The translations under genes and the position numbers were made by a program. A DNA stretch of 33,604 nucleotides from Eubacteriales bacterium (lineage in GTDB: Bacteria > Bacillota > Clostridia > Oscillospirales > Oscillospiraceae), in the NCBI GenBank assembly GCA_030529725.1, contig JAUMWI010000016.1:1-33604 (forward strand), written 5' to 3'. Position 1 is the first letter of the stretch, and each line of letters begins with the position of its first letter. The notes beneath the pieces were generated by a model, which was given only the letters and a program-made list of their open reading frames with translations, was not told where the DNA came from and did not search any database. Of this stretch, positions 1 to 7,500 are shown in pieces.

Positions 1-1179
1 CAGGCTCCCCAGCAGTTCAAGCAGCTGCTCATGACCTCCGGCTTTGACCGTTACTTCCAGATCGCCCCCTGCTTCCGTGATGAGGATGCACGCGGTGACC
101 GCAGCCCCGGTGAGTTCTATCAGCTCGATATGGAGATGTCCTTCGCCACGCAGGAGGACGTGTTCGCCGTCTGCGAGGACGTGCTGCCCCCGATCTTTGC
201 CAAGTACGGCAAATATAACATTGCTTCCAAGCCCCCGTTTAAGCGCATCCCCTATCTCACGAGCATGGAAGTCTACGGCTGCGACAAGCCGGATCTGCGT
301 ATTGACCTGACCGCGAAAAACGTCAGCGATGCATTTGTCGGCAGCGGCTTTGAGCCGATGGACGGCAAGATCGTCAAGGCTGTTGACATTTCCGATTGCA
401 AGCTCACCCGTAAGCAGATCGAAAAGCTGCTCACTGACTGCGAGGTGCAGTCCGGCAGCAAGGGCTACTGGTTTAAGGTGGACGAGTCCGGCGCGATCGC
501 CGGCGGCATCGCCAAGTTTGTCAATGCAGAGAAGGTCGGCAAGGTGATCGACCTCAAGCCGAATACGCTTGTCGTTCTCGGCGCGGGCGAGCTTGCCACC
601 AAGATGTCCGGCGTTCTGATCAAGACCTTCGGTGCAAACTGTGAGGGTCACATGGACAAGGAACGCTATGAGTTCTGCTGGATCACGGACTTCCCGATGT
701 ACGAGATCGGCGATGAGTCCGGCGAACTGGAATTCTGCCACAACCCGTTCTCCATGCCCAAGGGCGGCAAAGAAGTACTCGAGAAGGCGGAGCGCGGCGA
801 GATCGATCCGCTTACCATTATGGCAGACCAGTACGACCTCGTGTGCAACGGAATCGAGCTTTCCTCCGGTGCAGTCCGTAACCACGATCCCGAGATCATG
901 GTCAAGGCCTTTGAAATGGTTCGTCTCGGCGAGGATGACGTCAAGTCGAAGTTCCCCGCCATGTACAATGCGTTCTGCTACGGCGCACCTCCCCATGCCG
1001 GTATCGCCCCGGGCGTTGACCGCATGGTCATGCTGCTTGCCGGTGAGGATTCTATCCGCGAGATCATTCCGTTCCCGATGAACAAGAATGCGCAGGATAT
1101 CATGATGGGCGCACCGAGCGAAGTCACAGACAAGCAGCTTGCCGAGCTGCACATTGCCGTCACCGCACACGAAGAATGA
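1..1179 (+). CDS. aspS: Aspartate--tRNA ligase, 5'-truncated by window edge
   Basis: Charges tRNA-Asp with aspartate in the cytoplasm. The reading frame is open from base 1, so the anticodon-binding OB fold and the start of the catalytic domain lie outside the window. Visible are class II motif 2 (FRDEDARGDR followed by FYQLDMEMSF), an inserted GAD domain typical of bacterial-type AspRS (about bases 300-620), and motif 3 near the end (GIAPGVDRMVMLL). The C-terminus, ending in AHEE, looks complete. The stop overlaps the start of the next gene (ATGA), so the two are translationally coupled. It lies on the strand transcribed toward oriC. Whether it discriminates tRNA-Asp only or also charges tRNA-Asn cannot be judged from this fragment. 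Confidence 0.96.
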   Translation, partial: QAPQQFKQLLMTSGFDRYFQIAPCFRDEDARGDRSPGEFYQLDMEMSFATQEDVFAVCEDVLPPIFAKYGKYNIASKPPFKRIPYLTSMEVYGCDKPDLRIDLTAKNVSDAFVGSGFEPMDGKIVKAVDISDCKLTRKQIEKLLTDCEVQSGSKGYWFKVDESGAIAGGIAKFVNAEKVGKVIDLKPNTLVVLGAGELATKMSGVLIKTFGANCEGHMDKERYEFCWITDFPMYEIGDESGELEFCHNPFSMPKGGKEVLEKAERGEIDPLTIMADQYDLVCNGIELSSGAVRNHDPEIMVKAFEMVRLGEDDVKSKFPAMYNAFCYGAPPHAGIAPGVDRMVMLLAGEDSIREIIPFPMNKNAQDIMMGAPSEVTDKQLAELHIAVTAHEE

Positions 1180-2369
1180 AACGATATATTGCACTGCTGC
1201 TGTCGGTGCTGATGCTGCTGATGCTCGCCTCTTGCGGCGGGCATCAGTGCGATTTGCCGGAAAACAAAGATGCCGAAGAAGAAGTTGTCCTCACGCCAGA
1301 GGAACTTGCCGAGCAGGAACGGCTGGCGCAAAAAGCCGCCGATGAAGCAGCTCTCACTGCTCTGCTCAGCAACCTGACGCTGGAGGAAAAGGTCGGTCAG
1401 CTCTTTTTTCTGCGCTGTCCGGCATCGGATGCGATCGAAACGATTTCTGCCTATCATCTGGGTGGAATCCTGCTGTTTGGCCGTGACTATAAGGACGCAA
1501 ACGAAGCATATCTCTCCCGAGACGCCTTTATCGCCAAGCTGGAACGCTATCAGGACGCCGCCGGGAACGACACCGGCATCCCTCTTTTTATCGGCAGTGA
1601 CGAGGAGGGCGGCACCGTCACGCGCGCAAGCCGCAACCCGAATCTGTTTTCCGCGAAATATCCCTCTCCGCAGCAGCTGTATAAGGCAGGCGGCATGAAG
1701 GGACTGCTGACAGACACGCTGCAATACAACGATCAGCTTCGCGCACTTGGCATCAACGTCAACTTTGCACCGGTTTGCGACATCTCAACGGACAGCGGCG
1801 ACTTTATCTACGAGCGCAGCTTTGGACAGGATGTGCAAATGACCTCGGACTATATTTCGCAGGTCGTCGGCGTGATGAACACCGCCGGCATCGGCGCAAC
1901 GCTCAAGCACTTTCCCGGCTACGGCAGCAACAGCGATACCCACACGGGCATTGCCGTTGACGAGCGTCCCTATGAGCAGTTCCTTTCCGAGGATTACCTG
2001 CCGTTCATGGCAGGGATCCATGCCGGCGCCCCATTCGTACTGGTCAGTCACAACATCGTCACCTGTCTTGACGATACTTACCCCGCTTCCCTCTCTCCTG
2101 CCTGGCACGACCAACTGCGCACGCAGCTTGGGTTTGAGGGCGTTATTTTAACGGACGACCTTGATATGGGCGCTGTCAAAGCATACGCTGACAACGGAAC
2201 TATTGCGGTACTCGCCTTGCAGGCAGGCAACGATATGATCGTTTGCAGTGATTTGACGCAAATCGCCGCGGTAATTTCTGCGGTGCAAAACGGAATCCTC
2301 AGCGAGGAAACCGTCAACAACGCCTGCCGCCGCGTGCTTGCGGCAAAGCAAAGCCTGTTGCTGATATAA
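1176..2369 (+). CDS. Glycoside hydrolase family 3 lipoprotein, NagZ-like beta-N-acetylhexosaminidase
   Basis: A 397-residue predicted lipoprotein. A positively charged start and hydrophobic stretch lead to the lipobox LASC, with Cys20 as the lipidated residue, so it should sit on the outer face of the cytoplasmic membrane. The mature part is a GH3 TIM barrel. The general-acid loop of the NagZ class is present (KHFPGYG followed by SDTHTG, near residue 245), as is the nucleophile segment ILTDDLDMGA near residue 325. In this family the enzyme removes GlcNAc from muropeptides or other beta-GlcNAc glycans, so a role in wall turnover is likely. The start codon overlaps the aspS stop by four bases. 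A plain beta-glucosidase is less likely, because the KH(F/I)PG...D.H signature is specific to hexosaminidase-type GH3. Confidence 0.9.
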   Translation: MKRYIALLLSVLMLLMLASCGGHQCDLPENKDAEEEVVLTPEELAEQERLAQKAADEAALTALLSNLTLEEKVGQLFFLRCPASDAIETISAYHLGGILLFGRDYKDANEAYLSRDAFIAKLERYQDAAGNDTGIPLFIGSDEEGGTVTRASRNPNLFSAKYPSPQQLYKAGGMKGLLTDTLQYNDQLRALGINVNFAPVCDISTDSGDFIYERSFGQDVQMTSDYISQVVGVMNTAGIGATLKHFPGYGSNSDTHTGIAVDERPYEQFLSEDYLPFMAGIHAGAPFVLVSHNIVTCLDDTYPASLSPAWHDQLRTQLGFEGVILTDDLDMGAVKAYADNGTIAVLALQAGNDMIVCSDLTQIAAVISAVQNGILSEETVNNACRRVLAAKQSLLLI

Positions 2370-2381
2370 GAAAGGGCCAAC

Positions 2382-3524
2382 ATGGAAACGAAAAAGCTTT
2401 ATTATCTGGACTCCCTGATGCGTGATTTTTCCGCCACGGTACTCTCCTGTGAGGAGGCGAAGGGCGGCTATGCCGTCACGCTTGATCAGACCGCATTTTA
2501 TCCCGAGGGCGGCGGTCAACCGAGCGATCACGGTGTGCTGGGCGGCGTCAACGTCCTTGATGCTCATGAAAAAGACGGCGTGATTACGCACCTGTGTGAT
2601 GCACCCCTAAGCGTTGGAACAAAGGTGCAGGGAACGCTCAACTGGGCATTGCGCTTTGACCATATGCAGCAGCACTCCGGTGAGCATATCTGCTCCGGTC
2701 TGATCTGCGAAAAATTCCATTGCGACAACGTCGGCTTCCACATGGGCGCCGATGTAACCACGATCGACTTTAATGCCGACATTTCGTGGGACGAGCTTCT
2801 GGAGATCGAGGCGCGTGCCAATCAGTACATCTATGAAAATCACGCCATCGACATTCACTTCTATCGCGGCGCAGAGCTGGACGCCGTGGAATATCGCAGC
2901 AAAAAGGCTCTGGAGGGCGACGTGCGCATTGTTTCCTTCCCCGGAGCGGACTGTTGCGCCTGCTGTGGGACACATGTGGTGCAGAGCGGTCAGGTCGGCA
3001 TCGTGAAGTTTCTCTCCTGCCAGAAATTCCGCGACGGTGTGCGCATTGAGCTGCTCTGCGGTGAGCGCGCCTATCGCTATTTGAGCAAAACCTGGGAGCA
3101 AAACCTCAAAATTGCACAAACCCTTTCCGCCAAACAAAAAGAGACTTTTGCGGCGGTTGACCGATTAAACGGTGAACTTGGCGCGCTTAAGCTGCGCTGT
3201 GCAAAATTGGAAGACACTTCCTTCGCGCAAATCGCCGCGCAAAATGCGGGCAAGGGCGATGTTCTTCTGTTTGAAGAGGAAATGTCACCCGACAGCGTGC
3301 GCAAGCTTTGCGATGCGGTGGCGCAGGTGTGCAGTGGACGCTGCGCGGTGTTTGCCGGGACAGACGGTGCCTGGAAATACGCCATGGGACAGCTCGATGG
3401 TGACCTGCGCGAACTGACAAAGGCGCTGAATACCACGCTGAACGGACGCGGCGGCGGCAAGCCGTTTTTTGTGCAGGGCAGCGTGAGCGCAAGCCGCGAG
3501 GAAATCGAAATGTTCTTTGCATAA
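2382..3524 (+). CDS. Alanyl-tRNA editing protein, AlaX type with DHHA1 domain
   Basis: A free-standing homologue of the AlaRS editing region (380 aa), expected to hydrolyse mischarged Ser- or Gly-tRNA-Ala in trans. The N-terminal part has the beta-barrel signature ending in FYPEGGGQPSDHG (about residues 39-51). The zinc site is complete: HxxxH at His98/His102 and a CxxxH in CCGTHV further on. The rest, after a helical linker, matches a DHHA1 domain with a glycine-rich C-terminal segment (NGRGGGKPFFVQG). The gene starts 12 bases after the hydrolase stop, behind AAGAAAGGG, so it probably belongs to the same transcript. The presence of the C-terminal domain suggests the long AlaX class rather than the minimal form. 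Confidence 0.9.
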   Translation: METKKLYYLDSLMRDFSATVLSCEEAKGGYAVTLDQTAFYPEGGGQPSDHGVLGGVNVLDAHEKDGVITHLCDAPLSVGTKVQGTLNWALRFDHMQQHSGEHICSGLICEKFHCDNVGFHMGADVTTIDFNADISWDELLEIEARANQYIYENHAIDIHFYRGAELDAVEYRSKKALEGDVRIVSFPGADCCACCGTHVVQSGQVGIVKFLSCQKFRDGVRIELLCGERAYRYLSKTWEQNLKIAQTLSAKQKETFAAVDRLNGELGALKLRCAKLEDTSFAQIAAQNAGKGDVLLFEEEMSPDSVRKLCDAVAQVCSGRCAVFAGTDGAWKYAMGQLDGDLRELTKALNTTLNGRGGGKPFFVQGSVSASREEIEMFFA

Positions 3525-3530
3525 ATCGCA

Positions 3531-3558
3531 TAAGGGACGCGCTTTCGCGCGTCCCTTA
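3531..3558. terminator. 12-bp perfect hairpin after alaX
   Basis: Arms TAAGGGACGCGC and GCGCGTCCCTTA enclose a TTTC loop, seven bases past the AlaX stop codon. No U-tract follows on either strand, so it may act as an mRNA 3'-end stabiliser or as a first element ahead of the stronger terminator downstream. Confidence 0.6.
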
Positions 3559-3568
3559 TAATGAGACA

Positions 3569-3599
3569 AAAAAGGACGTCCTTTTCGGACGTCCTTTTT
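3569..3599. terminator. Bidirectional intrinsic terminator between alaX and rpsT
   Basis: AAAAAGGACGTCC and GGACGTCCTTTTT flank a TTTTC loop. The A-tract on one side and T-tract on the other give a U-tail in both directions. It therefore fits as the terminator of the aspS-alaX transcript (+) and of rpsT (-). Confidence 0.9.
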
Positions 3600-3610
3600 A
3601 TTGCGTTCAA

Positions 3611-3874
3611 TTAGCCAATGCTGTTGAGCTTCAGGGTCAGAGCGCTCTTCTTGTGAGCAGCGTTATTCTTATGAAGAATACCCTTTGCGGCAGCCTTATC
3701 GACAGACTTCACTGCGACCTTGTATGCGCCCTCGGCCTCGGTGCGATTGCCTTCTGCGGCAGCAGCCTCGAACTTCTTGAGAGCAGTCTTCAGTGCGGAC
3801 TTGTCGGCCTTATTGCGGGCGTTACGGATCTCTGCGACCTGGACGCGCTTCTTGGCAGACTTAATATTCGGCAA
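3611..3874 (-). CDS. rpsT: 30S ribosomal protein S20
   Basis: Small basic primary-binding protein of the 30S body that contacts 16S rRNA. The protein from the chosen start is 87 aa, the usual S20 length, beginning (M)PNIKSAKKR and ending LTLKLNSIG, and rich in Lys and Ala helices. The start is a TTG codon: the reading frame stays open upstream with no S20 similarity, and a strong GGAGGAGG sits seven bases before the TTG. E. coli rpsT also uses UUG, where it takes part in autoregulation, so the weak start here may have the same role. It is a single-gene transcript with its own promoter and a shared terminator. Confidence 0.96.
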   Translation of the reverse strand: MPNIKSAKKRVQVAEIRNARNKADKSALKTALKKFEAAAAEGNRTEAEGAYKVAVKSVDKAAAKGILHKNNAAHKKSALTLKLNSIG

Positions 3875-3939
3875 ACCAAACACCTCCTCCGGATGGGAAT
3901 CTGTCACGTGGAAAAGAAAAATCCACCGTGCAGAATGGT

Positions 3940-3968
3940 ATTTTAGCAAAGTTTTCAAGGAAATGCAA
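3940..3968 (-). promoter_or_regulatory. Sigma-A type promoter of rpsT
   Basis: On the minus strand TTGCAT (3963-3968) is separated by 17 bp from TAAAAT (3940-3945). It lies about 65 bp before the TTG start. Position and spacing are good; the -35 matches 4 of 6 bases. Confidence 0.6.
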
Positions 3969-4014
3969 GCCTTTTTTGAATTTTTTCTGTACTTTTTTGT
4001 ATGATTCTAAACTT

Positions 4015-4023
4015 TGTGGATAA
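4015..4023 (-). promoter_or_regulatory. Perfect DnaA box between rpsT and gpr
   Basis: The plus strand reads TGTGGATAA, so the minus strand carries the consensus TTATCCACA. The preceding AAACTT is the same as that before a box in the dnaA-dnaN interval (14981-14995). It is a single site about 11 kb from the oriC cluster, located upstream of both rpsT and gpr. Confidence 0.6.
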
Positions 4024-4086
4024 GATAAGCATAATATACAAGATTTTGTACCATACTGCTTCAATAGACTTAAAAAGGTGGTATTT

Positions 4087-4980
4087 ATGCTTACCAAACG
4101 TACCGATCTTGCCATGGAGGCACACGAGCTTTGGCGCACAGCTGCGCGTCAAGCGCCACTTCCCGGTCTTTGCAGCGATACGCACACACGCTTCGGCTAC
4201 GAGGTCACGACCGTCAAAGTGACCGACAACGAAGGTGCCAAAGCGCTCGGAAAGCCGAAAGGGACTTACGTCACGCTTGATCTGCGTCCTTATTGGACGC
4301 GCGCAGAGGATTCCTTTGAGCGGGCAGCGCAAGCCGTCGGCACAGAGCTGCGCGCACTCCTGGGAAAAAATGTAAAGTCCGCGCTCGTCACGGGACTGGG
4401 AAATGATGCTATGACACCGGACGCAATTGGTCCCGTCAGCGCATCTCATGTGCTTGCTACCCGACACCTGATGCAAACAGAGCCTTTTTCCTCGCTCACT
4501 GCAGTCAGCGTGTTGACCCCGGGTGTACTTGGCCGCACCGGAATGGAGGCAGCGGAAGTAATCCGGGGTGCAGTCGAGGCCGTACGGCCGGACGTACTCC
4601 TCGCCATAGACGCACTTGCTTCACGGTCGCTTGCGCGTGTATGCACAACGCTGCAGCTGTCTGACACCGGTATTATTCCGGGCAGCGGAGTAGGCAACCG
4701 GCGCTGTGCAATCAATCAGACCCTGCTGCACATTCCCGTCATTGCTCTCGGCATTCCGACCGTTGTAGACGCGGCAACGCTTGCCGCGGATCTCCTGGAG
4801 GAGTCCGGTCAGGCGAAGGCGGACCCCTCGGCTCTGCGCGGACTGGATGCCGCATCCCTCATGGTCACGCCGCGCGACATTGACACTCAGATTGCCGATC
4901 TTTCCCGCATTGTCGGGTTTGGAATTAACCTCGCGCTTCAGCCGCTCAGCTTTGAGGAATTAACCCAGCTTTTGGGTTAA
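4087..4980 (+). CDS. gpr: GPR endopeptidase, germination protease
   Basis: Degrades small acid-soluble spore proteins at the start of germination (aspartic-type family A25). The 297-aa protein has the family hallmarks: RTDLAMEAHEL at the N-terminus, where the zymogen propeptide is cleaved in known members; GLGNDAMTPDAIGP; LTPGVLGRTGMEAAE; a conserved block containing DTGIIPGSGVGNRR; and GIPTVVDA. ATG 4087 is chosen because AGGTGG lies five bases before it; an in-frame GTG at 4078 would fall on the Shine-Dalgarno sequence. Orthologues are made in the forespore under sigma-G or sigma-F. A CATAATA resembling a sigma-G -10 lies at 4030-4036, but no -35 is visible at the right distance. The gene implies sporulation capacity or recent ancestry. 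Confidence 0.95.
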   Translation: MLTKRTDLAMEAHELWRTAARQAPLPGLCSDTHTRFGYEVTTVKVTDNEGAKALGKPKGTYVTLDLRPYWTRAEDSFERAAQAVGTELRALLGKNVKSALVTGLGNDAMTPDAIGPVSASHVLATRHLMQTEPFSSLTAVSVLTPGVLGRTGMEAAEVIRGAVEAVRPDVLLAIDALASRSLARVCTTLQLSDTGIIPGSGVGNRRCAINQTLLHIPVIALGIPTVVDAATLAADLLEESGQAKADPSALRGLDAASLMVTPRDIDTQIADLSRIVGFGINLALQPLSFEELTQLLG

Positions 4981-5107
4981 TTCATAATTTGTTTACAGGT
5001 CATTCAAACTTTAGCCAAGATTCCCTGGTATTTTATACTTGCAAAAGGGAAACAACTTCCCCAATGTGATTTTCTCCCTCCTAAAAAATACACACACAAC
5101 ACACAGC

Positions 5108-5140
5108 AAAAAACCCTCACCGATGCGGTGAGGGTTTTTT
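5108..5140. terminator. Bidirectional intrinsic terminator between gpr and nadE
   Basis: A 15-bp perfect stem (AAAAAACCCTCACCG / CGGTGAGGGTTTTTT) with an ATG loop separates the converging gpr (+) and nadE (-) genes. A-tract and T-tract make it functional in both directions. In the 125 bases between gpr and this hairpin I see no gene; an 11-bp inverted repeat overlaps the gpr stop at 4957-4983. Confidence 0.93.
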
Positions 5141-5153
5141 GTGTTCCTCTTTT

Positions 5154-5948
5154 TTATTTTTTGTTGGGGTTATAGTAGTCTGTCGGCTCGTCAAGCACAA
5201 TGGGAAGTCCGTTCTGATAGACGGGCAGCGTCTGGAACTTGAAGCGGGAGATCGCGTGCTTGCGGTCGATCTGCTCGCGGATTTTGGGGTCGACCTCGCC
5301 GCGGCGAACGTATTCGTTCACGGCGTGGTAGGTGAAGCCGAGATTATCCTCATCAGTGAGTCCCGTCAGGCCGTCAGAGGGCGGCTTGATGAGAAAGCGT
5401 TCGGGAAGTCCCAACTCGCGCCCAAGGGCGATGACTTCCTCGGTCGTGTACATACCGATGGGCGAGAACGCACCGGCACTGTCGCCGTAAATCGTGCAGT
5501 AGCCCACCCAGTCCTCGGAAAGATTCGAGGTGTTGATCACGATACCGCCGTCCACGCTTTGTGCAATGGCATACAGCGTCGCCATGCGGATACGGGAGGG
5601 CAGATTCACCTTCGTCTGACGGCTTGCTTCGATGCCGACACGCGCCATCTCGTCAAGAATTCCGCTCGTACCGCCGTGAATATTAAACACATAATGCTTG
5701 ATGCCGAGAAAATCAACAATTCCGTTGGAATAATCAATGTCCGGTTGTACGCCGTCCGGCATCAGAACGCCCACGACATTCTCCTTGCCGTAAGCAGCGC
5801 AGCACAGCGCCGCGATGACGCTGCTGTCCTTGCCGCCGGAAATGCCGACAACGGCAGTTTTGCCGCCGCAGTTTTTCATCTGCGCGCGCATCCAGTCAAG
5901 CAAGCCCGGCAGTTGATCCTTCGCGTTAAAATTGTCCATGTGTGTCAT
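5154..5948 (-). CDS. nadE: NAD(+) synthase, ammonia-dependent type
   Basis: Last step of NAD synthesis: amidation of nicotinic acid adenine dinucleotide using ATP. The 264-aa chain carries the N-type ATP pyrophosphatase loop SGGKDSS at residues 37-43 and a conserved SNLSEDWVGYCTIYGDSAG block. There is no N-terminal nitrilase-like glutaminase domain, so ammonia rather than glutamine is the expected nitrogen donor. The start at 5948 has AAGGGG eight bases upstream; a second ATG three codons in is possible. It is the last gene of the run SHOCT-greA-rnhA-nadE, beginning 14 bases after the rnhA stop, and it ends at a strong terminator. Confidence 0.95.
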   Translation of the reverse strand: MTHMDNFNAKDQLPGLLDWMRAQMKNCGGKTAVVGISGGKDSSVIAALCCAAYGKENVVGVLMPDGVQPDIDYSNGIVDFLGIKHYVFNIHGGTSGILDEMARVGIEASRQTKVNLPSRIRMATLYAIAQSVDGGIVINTSNLSEDWVGYCTIYGDSAGAFSPIGMYTTEEVIALGRELGLPERFLIKPPSDGLTGLTDEDNLGFTYHAVNEYVRRGEVDPKIREQIDRKHAISRFKFQTLPVYQNGLPIVLDEPTDYYNPNKK

Positions 5949-5962
5949 AGGTCATTCCCCTT

Positions 5963-6400
5963 TTATTTGTATTTCTGACTTTCCGCGACTGCCATCGCGT
6001 CGCAGCGGTTGTTGTATTCATTCTCTGCATGGCCCTTCACCCAGTGGTAGTGTACCTCATGCTTTGCGATCAGCGGCAGAAGGATTTCCCAAAGATCGAC
6101 ATTGAGTGCAGGCTTCTTGTCCGATTTGACCCATCCCTTTTTCTGCCATCCGTACACCCAGCCCTTTGAGAGTGCATCAATGACATACTTGGAGTCGGAG
6201 AAAAGCTCGACTTCGCACGGCTCCTTTAAGATTTTCAGCGCCTCGATCACCGCGGTGAGCTCCATGCGGTTGTTCGTGGTGTTCGCTTCACCGCCGGAAA
6301 GCTCCTTTTCATGCTCTCCGTACCTGAGTACTGCGCCCCAACCTCCGGGTCCCGGATTGCCGGAGCAGGCACCGTCGGTGTAGATTGTTACATTCTTCAT
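5963..6400 (-). CDS. rnhA: Ribonuclease HI
   Basis: Cleaves the RNA strand of RNA:DNA hybrids (R-loops, primers) in the cytoplasm. At 145 aa it has the classic single-domain size. The catalytic set is intact: Asp9 in IYTDG, Glu47 in NNRMEL, Asp69 in FSDSKYV, His124 in WVKGHAEN and Asp134 in NRCDAMA. The basic protrusion ([13 protein letters not shown]) of the E. coli type is present. The start MKNVTIY is chosen because it aligns with the family and has GAGGGG just upstream, although the spacing is only three bases; the longer reading frame upstream has no family similarity. It starts seven bases after the greA stop, so it is co-transcribed. Confidence 0.96.
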   Translation of the reverse strand: MKNVTIYTDGACSGNPGPGGWGAVLRYGEHEKELSGGEANTTNNRMELTAVIEALKILKEPCEVELFSDSKYVIDALSKGWVYGWQKKGWVKSDKKPALNVDLWEILLPLIAKHEVHYHWVKGHAENEYNNRCDAMAVAESQKYK

Positions 6401-6407
6401 AAACCCC

Positions 6408-6911
6408 TCAATAACCGCTGATCTCCAGCGTGCTGTCGTCCTCGCCCTTTTCCACGGCACGAATCTCCACCGTGTATTTCATAGCCGGCGAGACAGCGAT
6501 CTCCACGCGGTCACCGACCTTATGCCCCATGATCGCCTTGCCGACGGGGGATTCCTTGCTGATGAGCCCCTTAAGTGCGTTCTGGCGCAGGGTGGTGACA
6601 AGCTGAATGTTCTGCTCTTTTTGAAGCTTTTCGTTAAAGAGCGTAACTTTGCTGAAAAGCCCCACCGTGCCGTCCTTTTCCTTGACGTCGATGACCTTTG
6701 CGGTGGCGATCATGCGCTCTAAGTAGCGGATGCGGCTCTCATTGCGGTTTTTCTCCTGCTTGGCGACCTTGTATTCGTAATTTTCACTCAAATCACCGAA
6801 GGCTCGGGCGGTCTGCACGTCCTCAATCAGCTTGGGACGCAGTTCGATGCGCCGATGATCCAGCTCCGCTTGCATTTTTTCAATATCGACCTTGGTCAAT
6901 TCATCGTACAT
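6408..6911 (-). CDS. greA: Transcription elongation factor GreA
   Basis: Enters the RNA polymerase secondary channel and stimulates transcript cleavage to rescue backtracked complexes. The 167-aa chain has the N-terminal coiled coil with the signature [20 protein letters not shown], whose tip acids are Asp40 and Glu43, and a C-terminal FKBP-like domain ([20 protein letters not shown]). It is slightly longer than typical GreA and has a short acidic tail ([12 protein letters not shown]). The start has GAGGAA upstream and lies nine bases after the SHOCT gene stop. A GreB assignment is unlikely in this lineage. Confidence 0.93.
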   Translation of the reverse strand: MYDELTKVDIEKMQAELDHRRIELRPKLIEDVQTARAFGDLSENYEYKVAKQEKNRNESRIRYLERMIATAKVIDVKEKDGTVGLFSKVTLFNEKLQKEQNIQLVTTLRQNALKGLISKESPVGKAIMGHKVGDRVEIAVSPAMKYTVEIRAVEKGEDDSTLEISGY

Positions 6912-6920
6912 GGTAATTCC

Positions 6921-7373
6921 TCATTTTTCTTCTTTGTGTGCGTCACGGATCGCCGCGCAGCTTTCGTTATATTCTTCCTTCGAGATCAGACCGCTATCCA
7001 GAAGCTGCTTCTGCTCGGCGAGCTTTCTTTCCCGCTCTCCTCTTTCGGGCAGGGCAGCTGCGCCGTCTGCTTCTGTATCGCGCAGCAGGAACTTGCGGAC
7101 CGCGCCGACAACCAGAGACACCAGCCCCGAACCGATCAGCACCACCGCATACGGTGTCAGCTCGTTGGGTGCAAAATGTCCGCCCGTCTTTCCCAGCAGC
7201 AGCATGAACAGACCAAAGCCTGTCATGATCACGCCAACAGCAAGATCTTCAGGTTTCTGTTTTTGCGGCGCAGAGGACTCTGTTTCAGTCCCCTCAGACT
7301 GATTTCTGTGCGAAATTTGCCGGATCGCAGCCCGGAGCAAAATTCGGGTAAGTCTCCCAATGTCATTGCTCAC
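6921..7373 (-). CDS. Small membrane protein with C-terminal SHOCT-like motif
   Basis: A 150-aa protein not assigned to a named family. A charged, Gln/Ser-rich N-terminus is followed by two hydrophobic segments (about 43-61 and 73-92), joined by a short glycine-containing turn. After a low-complexity linker the C-terminus (about 115-145, KLAEQKQLLDSGLISKEEY) matches the SHOCT pattern, a short helical oligomerisation or membrane-associated motif. A GTG start at 7373 is supported by a run of seven G seven bases upstream. It sits between gyrA and greA and is probably the first gene of the greA-rnhA-nadE transcript. Function is unknown; a scaffolding role at the membrane is only a guess. Confidence 0.75.
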   Translation of the reverse strand: MSNDIGRLTRILLRAAIRQISHRNQSEGTETESSAPQKQKPEDLAVGVIMTGFGLFMLLLGKTGGHFAPNELTPYAVVLIGSGLVSLVVGAVRKFLLRDTEADGAAALPERGERERKLAEQKQLLDSGLISKEEYNESCAAIRDAHKEEK

Positions 7374-7450
7374 AGCACGTCCCCCCCTATAAGTAGTTTG
7401 TATCGAAATACCATCAGTTTACCCGTCTGCGGCAAGAAGTCTATCAACTT

Positions 7451-7482
7451 AAAGTTGCGCGGAAAGATTTCCGCGCAACTTT
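7451..7482. terminator. Hairpin downstream of gyrA
   Basis: AAAGTTGCGCGG and CCGCGCAACTTT enclose AAAGATTT, about 20 bases past the gyrA stop. In the gyrA direction the only U residues are the three closing the stem, so termination may be partial. On the plus strand a better T-rich tail follows, but no plus-strand gene precedes it. Confidence 0.6.
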
Positions 7483-7500
7483 TTCTTTCCATCGAGCACA

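Noticed and set aside
3999-4036. Sigma-G promoter for gpr (GTATG plus CATAATA)
   Set aside because: The two elements are about 26 bp apart, too far for the usual 17-18; only the -10-like heptamer is left as a weak hint.
4957-4983. 11-bp inverted repeat over the gpr stop as a terminator
   Set aside because: No U-tract follows and a much stronger bidirectional terminator lies 125 bases downstream.
5139-5978. 279-codon plus-strand frame opposite nadE
   Set aside because: Shadow of nadE, which keeps the complete ATP-binding loop; it would also start inside a terminator tail.
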